From assembly GCA_965218205.1 (NCBI GenBank), contig OZ244590.1, forward strand, positions 1,116,001 through 1,180,000: a DNA stretch of 64,000 bases, read 5' to 3'. The translations under genes and the position numbers were made by a program. Below, one piece after another: positions 19,154 to 28,486 of this stretch; position 1 is the first letter of the stretch, and every line of letters begins with the position of its first letter. Under the pieces are notes generated by a model that was not told the origin of the DNA, did not search any database, and saw nothing but the letters and a program-made list of their open reading frames with translations. This DNA is from CBDDCA01 sp965218205. GTDB taxonomy: Bacteria; Spirochaetota; Spirochaetia; WTKD01; G963693115.

Positions 19154-19792
19154 TTAGTATGTAGACTTATCCATTGCTTCAAATTCTGTGATAGCATTTT
19201 CTGCCTTTTGTAATTCACGTTGTATAATGGCATGATAATCTAAAGTGTTTAATTTTATTCTAATATATTCATCTTCCCAGTACTGAATGGCTTCTAAGCT
19301 AAGAAATAACTCGTTCATATCATCAATTTGTTCTACATATTGTAAAGATTCTTGCCAATATACATTTGCATATTCAAATAAAGCTATGGCTTTTTTTAAG
19401 CTCGCTATATTTTCTTCTTTCCATGGAGCATTATAAAAATATACTTTTTCTCTTCCATACTTTTTGCCCCAACTTAAATATAACTTGGTAAGCAAAAGGT
19501 TTACATGTAAGTTAAAGTGGTTTCGATACCATTCCCATTCTTTTTTTGTGTTTATTCTTGCAAGAGCATTGAGTGGGTTTGCAAAATCAGAACGTAATAC
19601 TTGTTCTAGCCAATGGATATTTTCTGCAAATTGTTCAGGATACATAGTAAGATGTCGATGATAGAGCTCATATAACTGTTCTTTATATCGTAATCTATAT
19701 CCAGGCCAACTAAAGACAGTATAGGTAGCAGAGAACAGCAAAACGCACATAAATACTGGGTACAAGAAATATTTCTTCATACTATAATACAT
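19154..19792 (-). CDS. Secreted or membrane-anchored hypothetical protein
   Basis: The protein has 212 residues and I do not recognise a named family. The N-terminus carries one hydrophobic segment (YFLYPVFMCVLLFSATYTVF), a signal peptide or membrane anchor. The rest is helical, rich in Tyr, Trp, Leu and Glu, and looks TPR-like without clear repeats. ATG 19792 is used; ATG 19780 (MKKYFLYP) is an equally plausible start because neither has a Shine-Dalgarno. It is downstream of and co-directional with tmk, 37 bp away. Its place beside tmk-tamB-bamA suggests a spirochaetal envelope protein, but that is inference. Confidence 0.7.
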   Translation of the reverse strand: MYYSMKKYFLYPVFMCVLLFSATYTVFSWPGYRLRYKEQLYELYHRHLTMYPEQFAENIHWLEQVLRSDFANPLNALARINTKKEWEWYRNHFNLHVNLLLTKLYLSWGKKYGREKVYFYNAPWKEENIASLKKAIALFEYANVYWQESLQYVEQIDDMNELFLSLEAIQYWEDEYIRIKLNTLDYHAIIQRELQKAENAITEFEAMDKSTY

Positions 19793-19829
19793 GAGTATGG
19801 TATCTTTACAATAAAAAGATAGCCTCCTT

Positions 19830-20489
19830 CTATATTCCTAAATGATCCTCTAAATAATTCATACATTGTTCAGTGAGTTCTTTGATTGGTTTATTTGCAT
19901 CTAAACAATAGTGTTTTACATTACTTTGCTGTGATAATTGATGTATAACGGCATGATACCGCTGATGCACTTTTTTTAAGGTAGTGATATTTTCAACAGT
20001 AGTGTGTATTTCTTGTTGTGTACTATGTTTTCTGTGTTCTAAACGTTTCATTGATTCTTCTGGAGTAATATTAAGAAAGAATAGTATGGATGGCAAGGGA
20101 AAATCTTGGTTTAATTGCTCAACAAGTTTTTGTGTTTCGTCAGATACTCCCTGATATACATACGATGAAAACAAATATCTATCACACAATACTATACTAT
20201 TATTGTCTAGATGGGTATAAATACCATTCTCTCCATACAAGTGTTCATGTCTATCAGCTGCAAATAGGTAAGTATAAGAATTGCTATGTATAGGACGGCT
20301 GCTATCATTTTTAGATAACATATCATGGATAAACATGCCTATGGGGCCTGCACTTGGTTCATGAGTCTTAAACGCTTTATGATCTTTATTGCTTAAAGAC
20401 TGACACACAGAATGAATCAAAGAGCTTTTTCCTGCTCCGTCAATTCCTTCAAAAACAATGAAATTTTTTTCTATTTTTCCGTTAAACAT
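19830..20489 (-). CDS. tmk: Thymidylate kinase
   Basis: The protein has 219 residues. It phosphorylates dTMP to dTDP with ATP for DNA synthesis. The P-loop FEGIDGAGKSS (13-23) and the DRYLFSSYVYQG motif (103-114) identify the family, with a lid region near RLEHRKHSTQQE. It is transcribed divergently from tamB. In Borrelia I recall tmk lying beside the same tamB-bamA-skp-mutS block. A -10-like TATAAC lies about 11 nt upstream of the ATG and no Shine-Dalgarno is visible, so the leader may be very short. Confidence 0.93.
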   Translation of the reverse strand: MFNGKIEKNFIVFEGIDGAGKSSLIHSVCQSLSNKDHKAFKTHEPSAGPIGMFIHDMLSKNDSSRPIHSNSYTYLFAADRHEHLYGENGIYTHLDNNSIVLCDRYLFSSYVYQGVSDETQKLVEQLNQDFPLPSILFFLNITPEESMKRLEHRKHSTQQEIHTTVENITTLKKVHQRYHAVIHQLSQQSNVKHYCLDANKPIKELTEQCMNYLEDHLGI

Positions 20490-20604
20490 ATAAGGTAGCT
20501 GTTATATAATGTATTATTTCTTATAATCATTATACTTTATTATATATTATTTATCGTCATATAATATATAATAATAGAGTATAATAGGTTACTTATAGAA
20601 GATT

Positions 20605-23600
20605 ATGAGGTTATTTCATCCACATTATCACACATTAGGCAAGACTCACAATAAAATTATCCCTCTTTTTATGTCACTTATTATATTAGTAGGCCTTGTA
20701 CTGTGTCTGATTGTATTTAATATTACTTTGTTTTTTGTTAAAAATACAGTAAAAAATATTGAAAATACATTTGATATTACATTACAGTGGGATAAAATAC
20801 TGTTTACTCCTGATGCATCGGTACATATATACGATCTTAGTGTTATTACAGAAAATTATGGCTCAGAACCTTTTTCTGCAAAACATATACAAATTCAGCT
20901 TAATGTAGCAACAATCGTAAAAGTAATGTTTAGTGCCTTTGATGATATTCCTATGCATCAAAGGCTAGATGTAGATAATAAATCCTTAGATTTTGTTCTT
21001 ATAAAATCAATACAACATATACAAGTTGATGATCCAAAAGTAAACATAGTAATTCAGGAAGATATTACTACTATCAATACCATTATAGACAGTATGTTTA
21101 GTGGCCGCTTTTATCCAAAAAATGCTTCTTTGCATATAAATAATTCATCGTTTCTTTATAAATTCAATAATGGAAAAACAGAATTAGCTTCAGATAAAGT
21201 ACATGTAAGATTGAATGAAAATACAGGAATAATAGTAGATAATTATCTTATAAGAGCTCAATTACACTTTCTAGCAAATCAATATAAAACAATTATAAGT
21301 GGAAACTCTTATATGTATGATGTAGAGAAAGTGTTATTCAAGCACACATTTCAAACCTCTGACATTCAGCTTAATCGTTATCTTACGCTTATGCCCTTAG
21401 GTATTGTTGTTGATACTTTTTCTCAAGGAATCTCTGTAGGAGTACATCAAAAAGATACGCTTCTTTTTAATGTAAGCAGTTCTATTGAAAATACGCTCAT
21501 GCAAATATCCTCCTCTATATCCTCAGTATCACTAAAGGATATTATTCGTTTTCGTGTGCCTTCTCAATTCAATACTTTACTAGACACTACATTAAATGGA
21601 TATTTTAGTGGTAATTTTGATACAAAGGCAAATAAAGCTGACTATGTGTTTATATTGGAAAGTGAGCAAAATAAAAGTGATATGCATGTTAATATTAACC
21701 TTGAAGGCAATGAGCAAATATTAGATATAAACAGCTTTTTATTAACATATCGTCAGCAAATTATTGATTGGGACGGATACTTGAATGTACAAACTATGGT
21801 GCCGTATGGAACAATAAAGAGTTACATTGACTCTCCTTTTGTAAGTATACCTCTTCATATGTCTATTGATTTCTCTTTTGACACTGTATCAAATACTTCT
21901 AAAGCATATATTCATAACTTTAGGTTACATAGTATTCTTCAGTCAAACTTCACTATAGCATTTAATTATACTACTGATGTTTTACAGGTATACGAAGAAG
22001 GAAAAACAACCCCTGTTATTCAAAGTAGGGTATATACTATACCAAGACAGAATGTATCATCAATACGTAATGATTCTTATGTGTTGCCAACAGAAAGAAA
22101 TATATATTTAGAGATATATACATTAAACTTAAAAGTTGTGGATGGATGGTTATTTAATAATGATACTATTCAGATATTTTCGAATGTTATCATTAATGGC
22201 ACTGTCAACATTACTACACTGCACAGTAAATTACAAAAAATTGACTATACCATAGATGTATACTATGAAACAAAAGATGAAATCTCTTTTAAGAGTGAAG
22301 GAACATACACACTAGAGGAAGGATTTCAAGCCAAAGGAGAGCTAGCACTTAACACTTCTCTCAATGTACAATTTGAAACTACTGATGATGAAAAAAGAAT
22401 ATTTTCTAATAACAATTTTCATATTCTCACCCAAGTTCAATACACCCTTCCAGCATTTAATGATACAGTAGATATACGTGCTATAACAAACGAGAATGAA
22501 GTTAATCAGCTTGAAACAGAGAATAATAACAATGTAGCGTTTACCACATTTCAAGATACTTTTGTGTTGCATGGTACTGTTGCAAAAGAATCAATATCCG
22601 TATACCTTGATAACATTTTCACTGCAGTCATTAATTTTGATACAACTGATACTAGCAATATATTTATTAGTTTTGATAAATTTACTCTGTCGGGATTTAA
22701 GAATACATTGGATGGAGATATGAGTATTGTATTTCATCAAAATACTGTTTCTCGTATTGAATCACAAGTAACAGTATCAAATGATAACTTTATTGTGTTT
22801 CAGACAGATGTATTATATGAAAATCATACTGGCACAATACAAAATTTAATTCTTGCTTCCGAAGATGATATATTTCGAGGTACAGGAATATTTGTTCATG
22901 ATGATAATGGCAAAGGATTTAGCTTTGAGATAACCGAAACTAATCATAATGCCGCTCATATCAATGCTGATCTAAGAAAAGTATACGGATCATTTAACTC
23001 ATTGAGTAATACTGTACGTATTCATATACATAATCTCACTACCTCTCTTTTTACTAAAAAAGTAGTTGGAGTAATAAATGCTACCTTAGACATTAACCTT
23101 GATCTATCGTATATATTTCTCAGTATTGAAAATATTGATGTAACAATGGCAGCTTCCAATGATAGGTATATAGTAAATGGTAAAGCGAGCATGAAGAATA
23201 ATGAGCTTCAATTACAACATATGTACATTCAGAGAAATGATGTATTGTACAAATTACACAGCGCGTTATTTTCAAAGAAAACAGCCGAAATAGAAGCACT
23301 TATTTCATCTGTACAAGAATCTTCCAATATACCTACAGTGCATACACGTATTTCACTTTCAACACAAAATTCGCTCATGGATTTACGAGCGTTATTACAG
23401 AAAACTACGAGCTTACCAATAGCAGAAGGAAAAATCATTATCACTCCTTTTTTTGAGACAGAAAGAAAATTTTCTCAAGATTTTACGCATACACTATTTT
23501 TTAAATCAAGTAAGTATGTGTCTATTTTTACAGAACAACAAAACAAATTATATCTTACAAGGACTGTTGATGGAGCTATCAATGGAAAGATTGGAAATCG

Positions 23601-25125
23601 TACTCTAGCATGGAATATGCTTGTGTCAGGCTCACTATTTGAAGATGATGTAAGAATGCGTTTTGATATCACTGATATTGATATTGCGAAGCTGGTATCT
23701 GAAGCATCAATACAAGAAATGTTACCTTTAACTGTATCTCAAGGGAAACTACAAGGAACATTTTTTATGAGAGGTACATTGAATGTGCCACAATTCTATG
23801 CCTCAGTAAAAGGGACTGCTATTGAGCTATATTATCCACAATCAGAAGATATATATTCTATTGATACTTTCCCTATTAATATTAACAATAATCATATAAG
23901 CATTTCAAATGCTCTATTGACTACTGCTGATGCAGCGGTACTTATCAGTGGAACTGGGTATCTTAATGATTATTCTTTTGGAAATCTGACGCTTAATTTT
24001 TTTAGTCTTAAAAATTACCTCAGAATCTCTGAATTACCTCTTGCAAATGTAATGCTTACAGGGTTTGCAAAAGGTTCAGCTTCATTGCATTTAGAACCAC
24101 AAGCGATAAAAATAACAGGAGATATTTATCTTAAAAACACTTCTTTTTATATCATTGATGAAAGTAAAGAAGTAGCAGAGAGCAATACCACACATACAGC
24201 TATAGATATTAATGTTCATTCTGAAAATAATGTTGTCTATTACTGGCCAAGCCCTACATTTCCTTTACTTAAAAGTATTTTAGAGAAAGATCAGACATTG
24301 AATATTCTGTATAATAGCTCGTTAGAGCTTGTTGATTTACAAGGTACTATAACCTTACAAAGTGGATTGATATATTATTTTAACAAAGGATTTAAGATTA
24401 TAAAAGGAAAGGTAGTGTTTAATAAAAAAATACAGGCTGTCCCTATTATTGAAGATTTTGAAGCAACATACCAAGCAAGATTGAATAATCAAAGTTATGT
24501 TATACAATTAAGCACACAAAGAAGTGCCTTTGATGATCTTGATTTTACTGTAACAAGTACTCCATCGTTATCTAATTTTGATCTCAATATTGTACTAGGA
24601 ACTTCTAATTTTGAAGATAATAATAGTGTAAACCAATCTTTTGATGATCCTTTTGATAATGTAAATAAAACCTTAGCAAGTTTTGGAGATCAATTAAGCA
24701 ATATAGGTATATCTCAATTTGAACAAACACTTACAACAGCATTGGATATTGATTATCTTTCGTTTAAGACGAAAATTTTTAAGAATTTAGTAGAATATTC
24801 GAGTACTGCTGATATACAAAACAATAATACCTTGTTAGCAAATACTACATTGGCATCTTTAGTAGATGGATCATCTATTGAAATTGGAAAATACATAGAG
24901 TTAGCGTATGTTAGTTTTATTCTTGAAATAAGAGAACGACAAGCATTGTCTTTATCTGATCCTCTGTATGGTAATTTTGCTTTTTCCCCTCAATTCAATG
25001 TTGAAATTCCTACTCCTATTGTCAATGTCGGTTGGTCATTCAATTTTGCTTCTTTTATCAACAATAATACTGTAACCCAATATCCTCTCAATACTATTAC
25101 ATTATCCTGGCAAAAAAGGTACTGA
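20605..25125 (+). CDS. tamB: TamB-like translocation/assembly protein (DUF490)
   Basis: The protein has 1506 residues. TamB and related AsmA-like proteins bridge the inner membrane and an outer-membrane Omp85 partner as a long beta-taco and are implicated in lipid transport and outer-membrane protein insertion. One N-terminal membrane anchor is seen (about residues 20-48, FMSLIILVGLVLCLIVFNI); the long middle is beta-rich and Asn/Thr/Asp-rich; the C-terminal third (about 1130-1506) has DUF490 character, including LQGTITLQSGLIYYFNKGF and the terminal ITLSWQKRY strand. bamA follows after 73 bp, the same order as in Treponema and Borrelia, where TamB is proposed to work with BamA. TATAAT at 20580-20585 is a likely -10; there is no clear Shine-Dalgarno. 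Confidence 0.88.
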   Translation: MRLFHPHYHTLGKTHNKIIPLFMSLIILVGLVLCLIVFNITLFFVKNTVKNIENTFDITLQWDKILFTPDASVHIYDLSVITENYGSEPFSAKHIQIQLNVATIVKVMFSAFDDIPMHQRLDVDNKSLDFVLIKSIQHIQVDDPKVNIVIQEDITTINTIIDSMFSGRFYPKNASLHINNSSFLYKFNNGKTELASDKVHVRLNENTGIIVDNYLIRAQLHFLANQYKTIISGNSYMYDVEKVLFKHTFQTSDIQLNRYLTLMPLGIVVDTFSQGISVGVHQKDTLLFNVSSSIENTLMQISSSISSVSLKDIIRFRVPSQFNTLLDTTLNGYFSGNFDTKANKADYVFILESEQNKSDMHVNINLEGNEQILDINSFLLTYRQQIIDWDGYLNVQTMVPYGTIKSYIDSPFVSIPLHMSIDFSFDTVSNTSKAYIHNFRLHSILQSNFTIAFNYTTDVLQVYEEGKTTPVIQSRVYTIPRQNVSSIRNDSYVLPTERNIYLEIYTLNLKVVDGWLFNNDTIQIFSNVIINGTVNITTLHSKLQKIDYTIDVYYETKDEISFKSEGTYTLEEGFQAKGELALNTSLNVQFETTDDEKRIFSNNNFHILTQVQYTLPAFNDTVDIRAITNENEVNQLETENNNNVAFTTFQDTFVLHGTVAKESISVYLDNIFTAVINFDTTDTSNIFISFDKFTLSGFKNTLDGDMSIVFHQNTVSRIESQVTVSNDNFIVFQTDVLYENHTGTIQNLILASEDDIFRGTGIFVHDDNGKGFSFEITETNHNAAHINADLRKVYGSFNSLSNTVRIHIHNLTTSLFTKKVVGVINATLDINLDLSYIFLSIENIDVTMAASNDRYIVNGKASMKNNELQLQHMYIQRNDVLYKLHSALFSKKTAEIEALISSVQESSNIPTVHTRISLSTQNSLMDLRALLQKTTSLPIAEGKIIITPFFETERKFSQDFTHTLFFKSSKYVSIFTEQQNKLYLTRTVDGAINGKIGNRTLAWNMLVSGSLFEDDVRMRFDITDIDIAKLVSEASIQEMLPLTVSQGKLQGTFFMRGTLNVPQFYASVKGTAIELYYPQSEDIYSIDTFPININNNHISISNALLTTADAAVLISGTGYLNDYSFGNLTLNFFSLKNYLRISELPLANVMLTGFAKGSASLHLEPQAIKITGDIYLKNTSFYIIDESKEVAESNTTHTAIDINVHSENNVVYYWPSPTFPLLKSILEKDQTLNILYNSSLELVDLQGTITLQSGLIYYFNKGFKIIKGKVVFNKKIQAVPIIEDFEATYQARLNNQSYVIQLSTQRSAFDDLDFTVTSTPSLSNFDLNIVLGTSNFEDNNSVNQSFDDPFDNVNKTLASFGDQLSNIGISQFEQTLTTALDIDYLSFKTKIFKNLVEYSSTADIQNNNTLLANTTLASLVDGSSIEIGKYIELAYVSFILEIRERQALSLSDPLYGNFAFSPQFNVEIPTPIVNVGWSFNFASFINNNTVTQYPLNTITLSWQKRY

Positions 25126-25198
25126 CATTAAATTATTTGTTTGATATAGTTAGAATAAGGTAGTAAATCTTTATAAAAAATACAAAGAAGGAGTTAGT

Positions 25199-27865
25199 TT
25201 GATTCTTAAAAAAAATGCTGTAATAACCTCAATATCTATTGGTATATTTTTATTGTACATACTCAATAATGCATATGCTCAGGACACTGTTACTACAAAC
25301 TCAGAAGATCCTAATTGGTTTTTGGATAAAAAAATTAGCTCATTTCAATATCAAGGGCTAAAAATAATTAGTCGTTCGGCAATGAACAATGTTTTATCTG
25401 ATTATATAGGAAAGCAATTTACATATGAAATATTACAGGAAATTCAAGGTATTTTATATGAACTTGATTTATTTCAGGAATTAACTCCTGAAGCAAGAAG
25501 GGGACCTAATGATGAGCTGGTGCTGTTTTTTACTTTTGTTGAATACCCGAGTATTTCCAGAATTAAATTTGTTGGTAATAAAAAAATAGGAGTAAGCTCG
25601 TTATTAGGAACTATTAGGTTACGAAGAAATGAAATAGCCAACGAAAGAAAAATCAAAGAAGATGTCGAGGCTTTGAAGAAATACTATTATGGACAAGGTT
25701 ATCCTAAAACAGAAGTTGAATATGAGCTTAGCCCAGACATAACAGTTCCTGACCAAGTTGTTGTTACTTTTTATGTAGCAGAAAATGAAAGAATATCTAT
25801 TACCTCAATAAAATTTATTGGAAATAAACTATTTTCTCAACAGAAACTTGAAGGTATTATTAGCTCAAAAAAGAAATCTATTTTTTCTAGAGGCACATAC
25901 TCAGAAAAGCAAACAACAAATGATAGACGACTTATAGAAGAAGAATATGGAAAAAATGGGTTTATTGATGCAAAAGTACTTGATGTATTGATAGAGGAAT
26001 ATCCTGATCCAAAAGCTCCTGAAAATACGAGTGTAGAACTTCAATTTATTATTCAAGAAGGAAAACGGTTTACCTTAGGCTCTGTTGATTTTTCTGGCAA
26101 TACAATTTATGCTTCTGATGAATTACGCAAGCTATTTTCTGTGAAAGAAGGGGATGTTCTTGATATATCAAAAATACAAAGAGGCTATGATAGAGTACGA
26201 TTGAAATACTCTGACGAAGGGTTTATGTTTAATCAGTACGGTATTCAAGAAAATAGAGATGATGTAGAAAGTAAAATGAACTATGTACTGCAAATTGTCG
26301 AGGCAGGACAAAGCCACGTAGAAAATATTATTATTCGAGGCAACATTGATACGAAAGATTTTGTTATTGAACGTGAACTAGGGTTTGAAGAAGGCGATCT
26401 TTTTACTGCACGTTTTGTCAATAATGCTCGTAATAATTTATTTAATACTCGTTATTTTCGTACTATTATCCCTGAAACAAAACCTGGTTCGGCACCTGGC
26501 CTTATAGACTTAATTCTCAATTTAGAAGAAGATCGTACACGCGATATTCGTCTCGGTATGACTTTTGGGGGAGCATCTCAGTTTCCTATCAGTCTTTACT
26601 TTAGCTGGAATCAGAATAATCTGTTCGGAAGAGGGCTTATTTGGAATAACAGTGTAACCGCCTCTTTTTATGAGCAATCTATTAGAAGCTCTTTTATTGA
26701 GCCACGTTTTCTTAATACAAATTTTCTATTAAGTGCATCGCTGAGTTTTAGCCATGAGCTTGTTGATAAAGTACCACAGGATATTCTTTCTCCGTACCTC
26801 AATGCAAGTGCAAGCACCGTTAATTACGATCCTTATACTGGAAAATATGTATTTCCTGTTGATAAAACATACAAAGGAACAAAATACAAAGCAGGTGATC
26901 CTTTTAAGGGCACTCCTACTGATGATGAAGTGGAAGAGTTAGGATTAATCACTGATAGAAAGTATTTTTCTTCTTTTCTTAATTCAGTCAATAATAATTC
27001 TTTTATGAGTTATGATATTTACCAAATTGGGGTTAGTGTTGGATCAGGGTATACCTATAATACTCCTATTGGGGATGTAGGAGCAAGAGTAAGTGCAGGT
27101 CCTACTTTTTCGTATGTATATTATGATAAGTTTGCGTATAGAGCAGCAAATGTTCAAACAAGAAAGAATTTAGAAACATGGAAAGTATATAATAGCATAG
27201 GCATCAGTCTGTTTTTTGATAATCGAGATATATTTTTTATGCCAAGTAACGGATTTAGAGTGCAGCAGGATGTTGTCTTTGTAGGGGGGCTTCTGTTTGG
27301 AGATTCACATTACATAAAAACAAGTACTTCAGCAGAAGCTCATTTTACGCTATTTGATTGGCAAGTAGCAGAAAATTGGTCATGGAAAATGGTATTTGCT
27401 ACTAAAACTACTTTTTCTACTATCTTGCCTCAATGGTATTATCCTCCAGGAACCTCATACGAAACGGATGGACCTACTTTTAATCAAAAACTAAGGCTTA
27501 ATGGTATATCAAATGCAAGAGGATGGTATAGAATATATAATGGTGAAGCATTATGGAATACTTGGTTTGAGCTTCGTATGCCACTCTATGAGACAGTTAT
27601 TTGGTGGGACCAAATATTTGAAGTTGCATCATTATGGACGAAATTGAATGATATTTACAATCAGGAAGATACTAATTATTATTTTACTCTTGGTTCAGGG
27701 TTTCGGTTTGTGTTACGCCAATTTCCTTTAAGGATATATATTGCAAAACGTTTTTTAATTCAAAATAATGAATTAAAATGGCAAAGAGGAAATCTTTCCT
27801 CTTCAAGTAGTTCCTCTGGTACAGGAGGATTAGATCTTATTTTTGCTATATCAATTTTTGATTAA
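25199..27865 (+). CDS. bamA: Outer membrane protein assembly factor BamA
   Basis: The protein has 888 residues and belongs to the Omp85 family, which folds beta-barrel proteins into the outer membrane. A signal peptide ends near NNAYAQD (about residue 28). Five POTRA domains follow (about 45-440; for example ISRIKFVGNKKI, ITSIKFIGNKLF, LGSVDFSGNTIY, VENIIIRGNIDT), then a C-terminal barrel with the conserved lid-loop-like motif LRLNGISNARGWY. The start is TTG 25199, supported by GAAGGAG 5 nt upstream; no ATG fits the signal peptide. Oddities: a Ser-rich stretch (LSSSSSSSGTGG) just before the last strand, and an end ISIFD, where the aromatic is not the final residue as it usually is. It lies between tamB and skp. 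Confidence 0.94.
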   Translation: MILKKNAVITSISIGIFLLYILNNAYAQDTVTTNSEDPNWFLDKKISSFQYQGLKIISRSAMNNVLSDYIGKQFTYEILQEIQGILYELDLFQELTPEARRGPNDELVLFFTFVEYPSISRIKFVGNKKIGVSSLLGTIRLRRNEIANERKIKEDVEALKKYYYGQGYPKTEVEYELSPDITVPDQVVVTFYVAENERISITSIKFIGNKLFSQQKLEGIISSKKKSIFSRGTYSEKQTTNDRRLIEEEYGKNGFIDAKVLDVLIEEYPDPKAPENTSVELQFIIQEGKRFTLGSVDFSGNTIYASDELRKLFSVKEGDVLDISKIQRGYDRVRLKYSDEGFMFNQYGIQENRDDVESKMNYVLQIVEAGQSHVENIIIRGNIDTKDFVIERELGFEEGDLFTARFVNNARNNLFNTRYFRTIIPETKPGSAPGLIDLILNLEEDRTRDIRLGMTFGGASQFPISLYFSWNQNNLFGRGLIWNNSVTASFYEQSIRSSFIEPRFLNTNFLLSASLSFSHELVDKVPQDILSPYLNASASTVNYDPYTGKYVFPVDKTYKGTKYKAGDPFKGTPTDDEVEELGLITDRKYFSSFLNSVNNNSFMSYDIYQIGVSVGSGYTYNTPIGDVGARVSAGPTFSYVYYDKFAYRAANVQTRKNLETWKVYNSIGISLFFDNRDIFFMPSNGFRVQQDVVFVGGLLFGDSHYIKTSTSAEAHFTLFDWQVAENWSWKMVFATKTTFSTILPQWYYPPGTSYETDGPTFNQKLRLNGISNARGWYRIYNGEALWNTWFELRMPLYETVIWWDQIFEVASLWTKLNDIYNQEDTNYYFTLGSGFRFVLRQFPLRIYIAKRFLIQNNELKWQRGNLSSSSSSSGTGGLDLIFAISIFD

Positions 27866-27894
27866 ATTGATTGTAAATAGATAATAAATTACAG

Positions 27895-27900
27895 TATAAT
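27895..27900 (+). promoter_or_regulatory. -10 box of skp placed for a leaderless transcript
   Basis: TATAAT ends exactly 6 nt before ATG 27907, so a start site 7 nt downstream of the box would be the A of the ATG. No Shine-Dalgarno precedes this ATG. The -35 region is not convincing. Confidence 0.4.
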
Positions 27901-27906
27901 CTAATC

Positions 27907-28446
27907 ATGATGAAATATAATATATTATTTAGCATTCTTTTTTGTCTTATATCTGTGTACTCGCTCTCATCTCAAGAGCAAAAAAATAATACTTCAATAT
28001 CCATTACAACGGTAGCTGTTATTGATATAAAAGTAATCTATGCTGCGTTTCCTAGTGAAGCTAGAGGATATAATAGTCTTATTGTCTTAAAAGAACAATA
28101 TCAACAGGAGATTGATGAACAAATTGAAAGATTAAATATCATTAAACAAAGAAGAAAAAATGCTTTAGAGAATGGACTGTATGATGAAGCAGCAGACTAT
28201 GAAACTCAAATTACTAATCTGAGTAATTATATAAATGTACTCAGTGATAGAAGGCAAGATGAGCTTATTCGGTTAAGTAAATTACCTATATCTAAAAGTT
28301 TTCTGGATAGATTACAGAAAGCTATTGAGTTTGTTGCACAAGAAAATGGGTTTACTGTTGTCTTAAATGCTGGAACAGAAGGGCTTCAATGGTGGGCTCC
28401 TGTTGTAGATATATCAGAAAAAGTAATAGAAAAACTACAATCATAA
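27907..28446 (+). CDS. skp: OmpH/Skp-like periplasmic chaperone
   Basis: The protein has 179 residues. Skp holds unfolded outer-membrane proteins in the periplasm and hands them to BamA. A signal peptide ends near SLSSQ (about residue 22), followed by the family entry strand TVAVIDIKVIYAAFP, a long coiled coil (about 60-125, rich in Glu, Gln and Lys), and the returning strand FVAQENGFTVVLNAG. It lies 41 bp after bamA, the order known from Treponema and Borrelia. Two adjacent ATGs (27907 and 27910) are possible starts; the -10 box placement favours the first. Confidence 0.9.
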   Translation: MMKYNILFSILFCLISVYSLSSQEQKNNTSISITTVAVIDIKVIYAAFPSEARGYNSLIVLKEQYQQEIDEQIERLNIIKQRRKNALENGLYDEAADYETQITNLSNYINVLSDRRQDELIRLSKLPISKSFLDRLQKAIEFVAQENGFTVVLNAGTEGLQWWAPVVDISEKVIEKLQS

Positions 28447-28486
28447 GAAACTATGTATTTGTGCAATAGAAGGGATAATTATAATA